Assembly: GCF_900119315.1 (NCBI RefSeq)
Contig: NZ_LT827010.1
Location: forward strand, 4,373,001-4,437,000
DNA length: 64,000 nucleotides
DNA from: Actinoplanes sp. SE50/110
Lineage (GTDB): Bacteria > Actinomycetota > Actinomycetes > Mycobacteriales > Micromonosporaceae
Reading direction: 5' to 3'
Positions 50,570 to 58,600 of this stretch are shown one piece after another; the first letter of the stretch is position 1; each line of letters starts with the position of its first letter. Both the position numbers and the translations under genes were made by a program. The notes under the pieces were generated by a model. That model was not told where the DNA came from. It saw nothing but the letters and a program-made list of their open reading frames with translations, and ran no database searches.

Positions 50570-50968
50570 TCAGCAGGTCGAGAGCATGGTGTCGTGCAGC
50601 CGGTTCGCGTCGTCACGCACGCCGCTGACCGAGGTGCGCACCACGGAGAGGTTGGCCACCGTCGGATCGGCCCTGGCCGTCCGCAGATCGGCCCCGAGCT
50701 GCTCCACCGATGCCTTCAACGCCTCGCCGTCCGCACCGAACTGCGCCTTGGCGTCCGCGAAGAACTGGGTGAGCTCGGTTTTCAACTGGATCAGGTACGG
50801 CCGCAGGGCGGACAACCCGTTCGCCGAGACGTTCACCTCACGGATGTGGCCGACGGTCTGCTGCACCGCCGCCCAGCTGTTGCAGACCGGCGGCTTCGCG
50901 GCCTCCGCGGGGGAGACGCAGCCGGTCAGGCCGGCCAGGAGCGGGATGACGACCAGGATGCGCTTCAT
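50570..50968 (-). CDS. Small lipoprotein
   Basis: 132 residues. Lipoprotein signal KRILVVIPLLAGLTGC with Cys17 as the lipid site. The mature part is helical (VQQTVGHIREVNVSANGLSAL, LKTELTQFFADAKAQFGADG, LKASVEQLGADLRTARADP), with Cys29 and a C-terminal Cys that may form a disulphide. A helical-bundle periplasmic-type protein of unknown role. Promoter: R17 box centre 45 bp upstream, predicted start one base before the ATG. Confidence 0.78.
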   Translation of the reverse strand: MKRILVVIPLLAGLTGCVSPAEAAKPPVCNSWAAVQQTVGHIREVNVSANGLSALRPYLIQLKTELTQFFADAKAQFGADGEALKASVEQLGADLRTARADPTVANLSVVRTSVSGVRDDANRLHDTMLSTC

Positions 50969-51004
50969 GGCCGTCAGCGTCCCGCGGCGGGCCCGGGCCG
51001 GTCC

Positions 51005-51021
51005 TCACCCGCGCCGGATGA
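51005..51021. promoter_or_regulatory. Bidirectional R17 box
   Basis: TCACCC-GCGCC-GGATGA, perfect. Minus strand: GACGCT at 50981-50976 for the lipoprotein gene (nearly leaderless). Plus strand: GAGGAT at 51045-51050 with a leader of about 30 bases and AAGGAG before the ATG at 51088. Confidence 0.82.
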
Positions 51022-51087
51022 GGCGCGAGCCGGGCCGCCGATTCGAGGATCGGACTTCAGAACCAGGCGACAACGAAGGAGTGACAG

Positions 51088-51630
51088 ATGGCCATCGGAC
51101 CCGTGCAGCTGATCGTGCTGGGCTTCCGGCATCCGGACTTCCACGGCGAGGTGATCGCCGAGCTGGAACGGCTGCGGCAGAGCGACACCGTCCGGGTGAT
51201 CGACGCGCTCGCCGTCTACAAGGACGCCGGGGGTGAGGTGGAGGTCGAGCACCTGAGCAACCTGACCCGGGAGGAGGCGATCGAGCTGGGCAGCAAGATC
51301 GGCGCGCTGATCGGGCTGGGCATCGAGGGCGAGGCCGGGATGGAGGCCGGTGCCGCGCTGGGTGCCGCGGCGGCCGACGCCGAGGGCCGGGTCGCGGTCT
51401 TCGACGACGGCCGGGCCTGGGACGTGCTCGCCGAGATCCCGGACGACAGCGCGGCCGCGCTGATCCTGATCGAGCACCACTGGGCGGTGCCGCTGCGGGA
51501 CGCGATCGCGCGGGCCGGCGGCTTCCGGATCGCCGACGGGTTCATCAGCCCGTTCGACCTGATCGGGATCGGCCTGCTCAACGCCGAGGAGGCCAAGGAG
51601 TTGCACGACCTGGAGACCGCCGGAGCCTGA
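51088..51630 (+). CDS. DUF6325/DUF1269-like protein
   Basis: 180 residues from the ATG at 51088 with AAGGAG upstream. Starts MAIGPVQLIVLGFRHPDFHG and carries VRVIDALAVYKDAGGEVEVE, as in the DUF6325 proteins at 19541 and 20226, with an extra glycine/alanine-rich middle (GALIGLGIEGEAGMEAGAAL). C-terminal LILIEHHWAVPLRDAIARAGG. Followed after 14 bp by the 26-residue arginine peptide gene. Confidence 0.8.
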   Translation: MAIGPVQLIVLGFRHPDFHGEVIAELERLRQSDTVRVIDALAVYKDAGGEVEVEHLSNLTREEAIELGSKIGALIGLGIEGEAGMEAGAALGAAAADAEGRVAVFDDGRAWDVLAEIPDDSAAALILIEHHWAVPLRDAIARAGGFRIADGFISPFDLIGIGLLNAEEAKELHDLETAGA

Positions 51631-51644
51631 AAGGGGGATCGACC

Positions 51645-51725
51645 ATGTTCGGATCACGCCGAGTAGCCCGCCGTACCGGCCGCCGCACCGCCCGCCGCGT
51701 CACGCGGCGAGTGGTTCGCCGCTGA
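51645..51725 (+). CDS. 26-residue arginine-rich microprotein
   Basis: ATG at 51645 behind AAGGGGG, TGA at 51723-51725. After MFGS the peptide is a run of RR pairs separated by two small residues (RRVA RRTG RRTA RRVT RRVV RR), a four-residue period. On a helix this gives arginines on all faces; it would bind nucleic acid or acidic lipid. The N-terminus resembles the basic start of SHOCT proteins, so it could be a truncated relative. The last 26 bp overlap the lipid kinase gene on the other strand. Translation is unproven. Confidence 0.5.
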   Translation: MFGSRRVARRTGRRTARRVTRRVVRR

Positions 51726-52950
51726 CCGCGGCCCCGTCCAGCGCCTGCGTCACCCGGCCGAACGCCAGGTGGCGCAGGCGCCGCCAGTCCAGCTGCGGGG
51801 GCGGAACCGGCACCCCGGGGCGCTGCCGTGGCACCCGGACCCGCAGCGCGCCCGGCACGGTCACACAGCGCACCGGCGGCGCGAAGGTCAGCGCCTCACC
51901 GTCCACCCCGACCGGAATCTCCGGCAGATCCGCGTCGACGACCGCGTCCCGCGTGGTGCGGACCACCACCCGCCGTCGGCCGGCGGCCAGCACACCCAGC
52001 TCCGCCCGGTCCAGCCGGGGACGCTGACCACTGTCCAGCCGGTAGGCGTTGTTGCTGATCAGCACGGCGTGCGGACCGTCCAGGGTGGCGCCGTCCACGG
52101 TCAGCCGCAGGGGCGAGCGTCCGGTCAGCGCGTCCGGCAGCAGGTCGAGCGCGGTGCCCACCTTCGCATCGCGGTAGCGCGGACTGTGCACCACCGTGGC
52201 GTACGCCCCGAACGAGGCGTTGTTGACGAACGTCCGGTCACCGATGCGCCCCAGGTCCACCCGGACCTCCTCGCCGTCGGTGAGCGCGTCCAGGCCGGCC
52301 GCCGGATCCGTCAGGTCCAGGCCGAGGTCGAGGGCGAAATGGTTGCGGGTGCCCGCGGAGATCACCAGGAACGGAACGCCGTGCTCGGCGGCCACCCCGG
52401 CGACCAGCGCCTGGGTGCCGTCCCCACCGGCCACCCCGAGCAGGTCGGCGCCGTCGCGCACGGCCCGGCGCGCCACCTCGGCCACGTCCACCGTGGAACC
52501 GTCCAGCAGGAACACCTCGGCGCCGAGCGCCCGGGCCCGCTCGGCGAGCCGGAACCGGCCCACCTTGCCGCCGCCCGAGCGTGGATTCATGATCAGGTAC
52601 GGGTGGCGGGGCGCCGCCGTGCGCTCGGTCACCGGCTCCGGCACGGGCACCGCCAGGGCCCGCCGGGCGGCGGCGATCGCGGCCCACCAGAGCAGGCCGA
52701 ACACGACCACCACCCCGACCAGCCGGGCCCGGGCGAACAGCACGGCGACCACCACCGGGGCGAGCACCGCCAGGCACCCGGCGGCCCAGCGCGCCACGCC
52801 GCGATGGCTGAGAAACCACCACGCGGCCAGCAGCATGACCGCGCCGCCGGCCACGCCGGTCAGCAGCAGGGCGAGACTGCCGCCGATCCCGGCGACCGCG
52901 AGCACCAGCACGACGGCGGCGGCCGCCGCGACGAACGCGAGCAGGGCCAT
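51700..52950 (-). CDS. Diacylglycerol/sphingosine-type lipid kinase
   Basis: 416 residues from the ATG at 52950 with AAGGAGG upstream. Three to four N-terminal membrane helices, then the kinase catalytic domain from about residue 115: LIMNPRSGGGKVGRF, GVAGGDGTQALVAGV (nucleotide GGDGT motif), SAGTRNHFALDLGL and the C-terminal beta sandwich with IPVGVDGEAL. Fusion of membrane helices to a DagK domain is known in actinobacteria. Phosphorylates a lipid, probably diacylglycerol. The leader is about 15 bases from the R17 promoter. Confidence 0.87.
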   Translation of the reverse strand: MALLAFVAAAAAVVLVLAVAGIGGSLALLLTGVAGGAVMLLAAWWFLSHRGVARWAAGCLAVLAPVVVAVLFARARLVGVVVVFGLLWWAAIAAARRALAVPVPEPVTERTAAPRHPYLIMNPRSGGGKVGRFRLAERARALGAEVFLLDGSTVDVAEVARRAVRDGADLLGVAGGDGTQALVAGVAAEHGVPFLVISAGTRNHFALDLGLDLTDPAAGLDALTDGEEVRVDLGRIGDRTFVNNASFGAYATVVHSPRYRDAKVGTALDLLPDALTGRSPLRLTVDGATLDGPHAVLISNNAYRLDSGQRPRLDRAELGVLAAGRRRVVVRTTRDAVVDADLPEIPVGVDGEALTFAPPVRCVTVPGALRVRVPRQRPGVPVPPPQLDWRRLRHLAFGRVTQALDGAAVSGEPLAA

Positions 52951-53001
52951 GAGGCCTCCTTAGGTCGGCCCCAGCCTGCCGGGCGCTCCGGTCCGGCGGC
53001 C

Positions 53002-53018
53002 TCACTCCCGCGGGATGA
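53002..53018. promoter_or_regulatory. Bidirectional R17 box
   Basis: TCACTC-CCGCG-GGATGA, one mismatch. Minus strand: CAGGCT at 52978-52973 for the lipid kinase (leader about 15 bases, with AAGGAGG). Plus strand: CAGAGT at 53041-53046 for the M48 protease operon (leader about 46 bases, with GAGGAGGG). Confidence 0.78.
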
Positions 53019-53098
53019 GGTGCCACCACCGGCGTGCGGACAGAGTCGGCACCGAGCCGCGGCCCGTCCGGCGACCGCGGGCAGCGAGAGGAGGGACC

Positions 53099-53920
53099 GT
53101 GCCGACATCGGGCGGTAGACCACTGCGGCATCCGGCCGAGATGCCGTTCTACGTGTTCATGGTGGTGCTCAACCTGATCATCATCTGGCTGATCGTGCAG
53201 GCCGCGGTCACCCTGCCCTACCTGCCGGACCGGCTGGCCGGGACCGGCTGGGCCACCACGGTGCGCAGCGCCTTCATCGGCCTGCTCCTGCTGGTGCCGG
53301 TGTTGGTGATCATCCGGGAGACGCAGCGCGCCTCGGTCCGCGGCACCGCCGTCGAGCTCAGCCCGCACCAGTACGGCGAGCTGTACAAGACCGCCGACGA
53401 CTTCGCGCACCGGCTCGGGCTGCCCCGCCGCCCGACGATCTACCTGGCCAACGGCAACGGGACGCTGAACGCCTTCGCGGCCCAGGCCACCGGGCACGAC
53501 TACGTGGTGCTCTCCAACGAGCTGTTCGCCAACCTGCAGCAGAACAACCGGGAGGGACTGCGGTTCATCCTCGGCCACGAGCTCGGCCACATCCGGCTGC
53601 ACCACGTCTCGCTCTGGTACCAGCTGTCGGTCGCCTATTCGGAGAGGATCCCGGTGCTCGGCCCGACCCTGTCCCGGCTGCGCGAGTACTCCTGCGACCG
53701 GCACGGCGCGCACCTGTGCCCGGCCGGCGCGTCCGGGCTGGTGCTGCTCGCCTCCGGGCGGCACACCGAACACACCACCGACGTGCAGCAGTTGCTGCGG
53801 CAGGGGCGGGCGCTGCGCGGCTTCTGGGTGGAGCTGGCCCAGCTGCCGCAGTCACACCCGTACACCGTGCGCCGGATCGAACGACTGTTCCGGCTCGGCC
53901 TGCTGCACGGCACCGACTAG
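53099..53920 (+). CDS. M48-family membrane metalloprotease
   Basis: 273 residues from the GTG at 53099 behind GAGGAGGG. Two membrane helices (residues about 17-37 and 55-72), then the HtpX-like domain: zinc motif HELGH at 160-164, further ligand region REYSCDRHGAHLC. YLANGNGTLNAFAAQ is a substrate-strand block typical of the family. It degrades damaged membrane proteins or matures others. First gene of the operon 53099-55658. Confidence 0.87.
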   Translation: MPTSGGRPLRHPAEMPFYVFMVVLNLIIIWLIVQAAVTLPYLPDRLAGTGWATTVRSAFIGLLLLVPVLVIIRETQRASVRGTAVELSPHQYGELYKTADDFAHRLGLPRRPTIYLANGNGTLNAFAAQATGHDYVVLSNELFANLQQNNREGLRFILGHELGHIRLHHVSLWYQLSVAYSERIPVLGPTLSRLREYSCDRHGAHLCPAGASGLVLLASGRHTEHTTDVQQLLRQGRALRGFWVELAQLPQSHPYTVRRIERLFRLGLLHGTD

Positions 53921-53932
53921 GAGGAGACGGCG

Positions 53933-54157
53933 ATGCCGGACGTGACCTATCAGGTGCGGGTCTCCGGGGTGATCCCGGACGAGCTGCTGGCCGAACTGCG
54001 CGACCTCACGGTCAGTGTGGAGCCGCCGGAGACGGTGCTGCACGGCAACCTCCCGGACCAGTCCGCGGTGGTCGGGTTGATCTCCCGGATTCACGGGCTC
54101 GGGCTGCGGCTCATCGAGGTCCGCCGCCTGCCGGTGGACGACGGCCCGGCCGGATGA
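53933..54157 (+). CDS. Small YxVRVxG protein, paralogue of the 26930 gene
   Basis: 74 residues from the ATG at 53933 with AGGAG upstream. Predicted ferredoxin-like half: TYQVRVSGVIPDELLAELRD, PPETVLHGNLPDQSAVVGLI, LGLRLIEVRRL. Aligns along its length with the 68-residue protein at 26930; the YxVRVxG start, central T--xG-L and C-terminal strand are shared. Both lie in operons with a DUF7144 gene. Function unknown. Confidence 0.75.
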   Translation: MPDVTYQVRVSGVIPDELLAELRDLTVSVEPPETVLHGNLPDQSAVVGLISRIHGLGLRLIEVRRLPVDDGPAG

Positions 54158-54186
54158 ACGGGCGGCCCCGGACCCGGAGCCGGGGC

Positions 54187-54203
54187 TCATCCATCGGGGA
54201 TGA
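54187..54203 (+). promoter_or_regulatory. R17 box inside the 53099-55658 gene row
   Basis: TCATCC-ATCGG-GGATGA, perfect in both halves. The ATG at 54230 is only 35 bp from the centre and the nearest hexamer (TGACAT) has the A one place off. Either the promoter differs from the others or the box acts with another start. Confidence 0.6.
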
Positions 54204-54229
54204 CGCGACAGGGCGGGAGGTCCGGTGAC

Positions 54230-54655
54230 ATGACCCTGCTGGTCCTGCTGGTGTTCCTCGTGCTGCTGGCCGCGGTCCGCCGGGAGCGGCGGACCCGGCG
54301 GGCGTTCGCCGAGGACGGCCCGGCATTCCGGTGCCGGGTCCGGTTCCGGCGGCGCTGGTCGCGGCGGATGTGGGCGTGCTGGGCCGGGGAGTTGCTGCTG
54401 ATCCGGCGTGGGCCGGTGTTCGACCGGACGCTGCGGCTGCCGGTGCGGGTGCTGCCGCCGGGCGTGCACCGGCTGCCGGCCGGGACGGGCCGGCGGTGCG
54501 GGCCCGACCCGATCGTGGTGCGGCTGGTCGCCGCCGACGGCACGGTGTTCGCCGTGGTCGCGGCCGGCGCGGACCGCGTCGAACTGGTCGGCCCGTACCT
54601 GGCGGCGGCGTTCAGTGATCTGCCGCGGGCGCCGGTCCGGCGCCGCGAGATCTGA
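54230..54655 (+). CDS. DUF2550-like small membrane protein
   Basis: 141 residues from the ATG at 54230 behind GGGAGG. One N-terminal helix (MTLLVLLVFLVLLAAVRRER), then a basic beta-rich cytoplasmic domain: AFRCRVRFRRRWSRRMWACW, LLLIRRGPVFDRTLRLPVRV, VELVGPYLAAAF. The plan resembles DUF2550 proteins; the match is by eye. The DUF7144 gene follows after 16 bp. Confidence 0.6.
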   Translation: MTLLVLLVFLVLLAAVRRERRTRRAFAEDGPAFRCRVRFRRRWSRRMWACWAGELLLIRRGPVFDRTLRLPVRVLPPGVHRLPAGTGRRCGPDPIVVRLVAADGTVFAVVAAGADRVELVGPYLAAAFSDLPRAPVRRREI

Positions 54656-54671
54656 TCTGGAGGGAAACGAC

Positions 54672-55127
54672 ATGTCCGAGACACAGCAGGAGACGGCGTA
54701 CGCCGACGAGCAGCCGTACACCCCACCCGGAGCGACCCGGGAGCCCACCGCGTGGATCGGCGCGGTCGTCTTCGCCGGGGTGATGCTGATGCTCCTCGGT
54801 GGATTCCAGGCGATCGAGGGGATCGTCGCCCTGGTCCGCGACCAGTACTACCTGACCACCCGGTCCGGGCTGGTGCTCACCTTCGACTACACCGCCTGGG
54901 GCTGGACCCACCTGCTGCTCGGGGTGCTCGCGGTGCTCACCGGCATCGGCATCTTCCTGGGCCAGATGTGGGCCCGGGTGATCGGCATCATCGTCGCGGT
55001 GCTCAGCGCGTTCGCGAACATGATGTTCCTGCCCGCCTACCCGGTCTGGTGCACCATCATGATCGCCACCGACGTGCTGGTGATCTACGCCTTGGCCGCG
55101 CACGGCCGTGAGGTCCGATACCGCTAG
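54672..55127 (+). CDS. DUF7144-family membrane protein (copy 4)
   Basis: 151 residues from the ATG at 54672. Hydrophilic N-terminus (SETQQETAYADEQPYTPPG), then four helices: WIGAVVFAGVMLMLLGGFQA, YTAWGWTHLLLGVLAVLTGI, QMWARVIGIIVAVLSAFANM and PAYPVWCTIMIATDVLVIYA, ending HGREVR. Closest to the 26517 copy. Ten bp before the HdeD-like gene. Confidence 0.82.
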   Translation: MSETQQETAYADEQPYTPPGATREPTAWIGAVVFAGVMLMLLGGFQAIEGIVALVRDQYYLTTRSGLVLTFDYTAWGWTHLLLGVLAVLTGIGIFLGQMWARVIGIIVAVLSAFANMMFLPAYPVWCTIMIATDVLVIYALAAHGREVRYR

Positions 55128-55136
55128 GGGGCGCAG

Positions 55137-55658
55137 GTGTTCCGTCGTTCGGGCTGGCTCAGTCTGCTGGCCGGGGTGTTCGCCCTGGTGCTGGGCATCG
55201 TCGCGTTCGCCTGGCCGTCGGCCACCCTCCACGTGGTCGGCTTCCTGTTCGGCCTCAACCTGCTGATCCTCGGCGTGGTCCGGGTCGTGCAGTTCGTCCT
55301 CATCCCGGACGCGCCGGTCGCCGGCCGGGTCCTCGGCGTCATCTTCGGCGTCCTGGTCGGCCTGCTCGGCATCCTCTGCCTGCGCGACCTGGCCGGCTCG
55401 CTGAAGCTGCTGCTGGTCATCGTCGCCCTCGGCTGGATGCTGGACGGCCTGGCCGAGATCTTCACCTCGGTCGGCTCGGGCGGCGGCGGTGCCCGGATCG
55501 CCGTCGGCCTGTGTGTCGTGCTGGCCGCGGTCGCGCTGCTGGTCTGGCCCGGCCTGGGGCTGGCCACGTTCGTCTTCTTCGGGGCGACCACGCTCTGCTT
55601 CGTCGGCATCGCCGGCATCCTGATCGGCATCGCGGGCCTGCGGTCCCGCTCCGCCTGA
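55137..55658 (+). CDS. HdeD-like DUF308 membrane protein
   Basis: 173 residues from the GTG at 55137. Six short membrane helices arranged as three DUF308 repeats (LSLLAGVFALVLGIVAFAWP, LFGLNLLILGVVRVVQFVLI, LGVIFGVLVGLLGILCL, VLAAVALLVWPGLGLATFVF). The family includes E. coli HdeD, linked to acid resistance. Fits with the arginine deiminase pathway as pH defence, but that is inference. Confidence 0.82.
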   Translation: MFRRSGWLSLLAGVFALVLGIVAFAWPSATLHVVGFLFGLNLLILGVVRVVQFVLIPDAPVAGRVLGVIFGVLVGLLGILCLRDLAGSLKLLLVIVALGWMLDGLAEIFTSVGSGGGGARIAVGLCVVLAAVALLVWPGLGLATFVFFGATTLCFVGIAGILIGIAGLRSRSA

Positions 55659-55671
55659 CCCCTGCGACCCG

Positions 55672-58600
55672 TCACCGGCCCGGCGCATCATCCGGATGCG
55701 CCGGGCCCGGCACGTCCGCCGCGGCCGTCAGAAGCGCCAGCATCTGCCGAAGCCGCGTGCGCCGGCGCGCCGCCATCAGAGGGTCGTCCAGCTGAGCCCG
55801 GAGCTCCTGCGCCGCCCAGTCGGCCGCGCCCGCGGCGATCATGTCGTCCACCAGGGTCACGTCGCTCGACAGGCTGTACTCCTGCCAGCGCATGAGGTGT
55901 GACCACACCTCCTGGGCCAGCTCCAACTCGGCGTAGGAGGCCAGCGCGGCGGCGATCTCCTTGCGATCGTCGATGGTCAGGTTCTGCCGGTGGATCGCCG
56001 CTTGGGCGGCGACCACGGCTGCCGGCTTCTCCCCGCATCGGACCAGGGTGATCAGTGCGTCCCGGAGCTCGACGCTGGACACATAAGGGTTGTGGGTGAG
56101 CTTGTCGGCCAGGTCGCGCAATGCCCGCTCGGCCGTTGGCGAGTCGTGTTCCTGCAGCGCGTCCAGCAGTCCGCCGAGCAGCGGAAAGTTGTTGGCGTCG
56201 CCTTCAACGATCTCCATGAGAGCCGGGATTCCGCGATCGTGGTCGACCTTCAGCAGCAGGCTTCCCGCGTCCCGATACCTGGTGCGAAGCCCTCGATCCT
56301 TGCACCGCAACGCGTTCTCCGCGAGTTCCCACGCCTCCGGGAGCGCGCCGACGTCATGCAACGCCTTGGCGACCCAGACACGGTCGAGAAAAATCAAGCG
56401 GCGGCCACCATCAGTCACCTTCATGATCTCAGGAACGGCTGCGATTCCTTCTACGGCCAGCCAGGCCCTGACGTAGAGGTCGGCGCCGAGGGGAATGCCG
56501 GAGACGGCGCGTTGACGTGCACGACCAGCGATTCGGTCATCGGGGACTACCTTTGCCGCAGCCTCCAGCAGGTCGCCGGAAGCCAGCCAAGATCCGTCCC
56601 TGGACCAGCGTTCCTCAAGCCGAAGCACGGCGGGAACCGCTTCAGACCCCCGTAGGTGCAAGTCAGTGGTGACCGCAGCGATTCCTGACGATGACGTGCC
56701 GGAATCGTCGGCGAGTATCTGCTCCACGATCGTCGCGGACGCCTCCCTTGCGCCCTCACGGCGAAGTAGATCGGCCAACGCTGCACGGCCCGTGTAGTCG
56801 GCGGCGGGCCGCGTTTGCGCGAACTCGATGACCTGCGGCAGCGCTGCCATGCCTTTCGCGTCGAACAGCGCTTCTGCGGCCTTCTTGAGGTCGTCTTGCC
56901 TGGCGAACGGATTGGACAACACCGAGCAGGCGAACCGCTCCGTGTCGTCCTGGAGCCCCAGCTTCTTGAGAACCTCCACCGCGTTCGCCCATTCCTCGGC
57001 GTCGGCGTCCGCTTCGGCGACCATCTGCTGGACCCGCTCGCGTATCTGCTCGACGATGGGCGCTCCCAGGCGTACCGCCATCGGCGCCATCCGGCGTAAC
57101 GGGCGCCCGTAGCATGATGGGAGAACGTCGTTCAACGCCTCGGTGATCGCCGAGGGGCCGGCCAACTGCTCCAGTGCGACGATCGCCTCGACCCGGCGCC
57201 TGACCGGCAACGAGTCGAGCGAGGCGAGGCCCGCCAGTCTGCTCGACACCCACCGATAGTCGAAAAGACCGCCGAGCACCTGCACCGCCTCCAGCGCCCG
57301 GTCGGTGTCGTTCTCGTTGCGGATCAGCGCGTCCAACCGGGTCACCACGCGCTCGGCGGCCGGGTCGTCGACTCGCACGCCCTCCGCCAGGATGCGCCCG
57401 GCCAGCAACGTTCGTCGCGGGTCGTAGCGGGACAGCAGGACGTCGACGATGCGGTGGGCCTGATGGTCGGCCCGGGCCGCCCAGAGCCCGAAGACGAAGA
57501 GTGCGAAGGTGCGTTCGGCTTCGCCGATGCCTCGGCGGATCCATCCGTCGAGGGCCGCGAAGTCGGCGTCCAGCGTGCTCGCATGACTCTTGGCGGACAG
57601 ATACTCGGCGAACGACTGGTGCAGGAACGCGAGTTCGCCGTCGGTGGCCACGAGCAGCCCGGTCGCGAGCAGCTCCTCCCACAGATGGGATTTCCACTGT
57701 TCCACTTCGGTGACGCTGTGCGGAGCATGGCGGCGAACCCACTCCTTGGCCGTCGACCACAGGGAAGTCTGGTCGCCGGTGCGGCTGAGGGCGAGGGCAC
57801 CGATGATCGCGGTACGGTGCTTGTGGATCCACAGGACACACGTCAGTCGATCCGGATCGTTGGCATAGTGCCGGTGCAGCTGCGCCATGGTCTCCCGGCG
57901 CCCACCGTGGTCGTCCAGCAGGTAACCGCAGAACCGTTCGTAGAGGCTGATCCGGCTGGTCGGCAGGGGACGATCCGGATCTCTCACCGCGCTGACCCCG
58001 GCGATGGTCGCCAGCAGCGGATTGCGGACGAGCTCCTTGAGCCGGCCGTCGGAGGTCTCCCGAAGGAATCGATCGGCACGGTCCTCGGGATCGTCGAGCC
58101 GCTGGGAGCCGAACCAGCGCCGGGCGAACTGGTCGAGCTCCGCATGCCCGAACGGCTGGATGGCGAATCGGGCCACGTCGGCCGAGATCAGCGGCGACAG
58201 GTCGTCATCGGGCAGGGGCCGGGTCGTCACTACGAACCGGTAGTCACGTCCGGCCCGGGCGTGCTGCGCGATCGAGGTGATGATCTCGCGGCGCTGGCGG
58301 GCGTCCGGAATCTCGTCCAGCCCGTCCACCAGGATCAGCCAGCGGGCACCCTGAGCCCGTCGGGTGAAGATGGCCGGGTCGGGATCCTGCAGGAGGCTGC
58401 GTCCGAGACTCCGGCTGACCGCCTGGGCGAGCACCACGCTCCAGGAGCCCCCGACGTCCAGAGTCCGGGCCGCGATGCGCAGCGGGACGACCGGCTCGCC
58501 GAGCGGCAGCCCCGCGGCGCTCGTCTCCCGCAGCCACACCCGGGACAGGGTCCGGGCCAGGTAACTCGTCATGGTCGACTTGCCCGCACCGGCCTCACCG

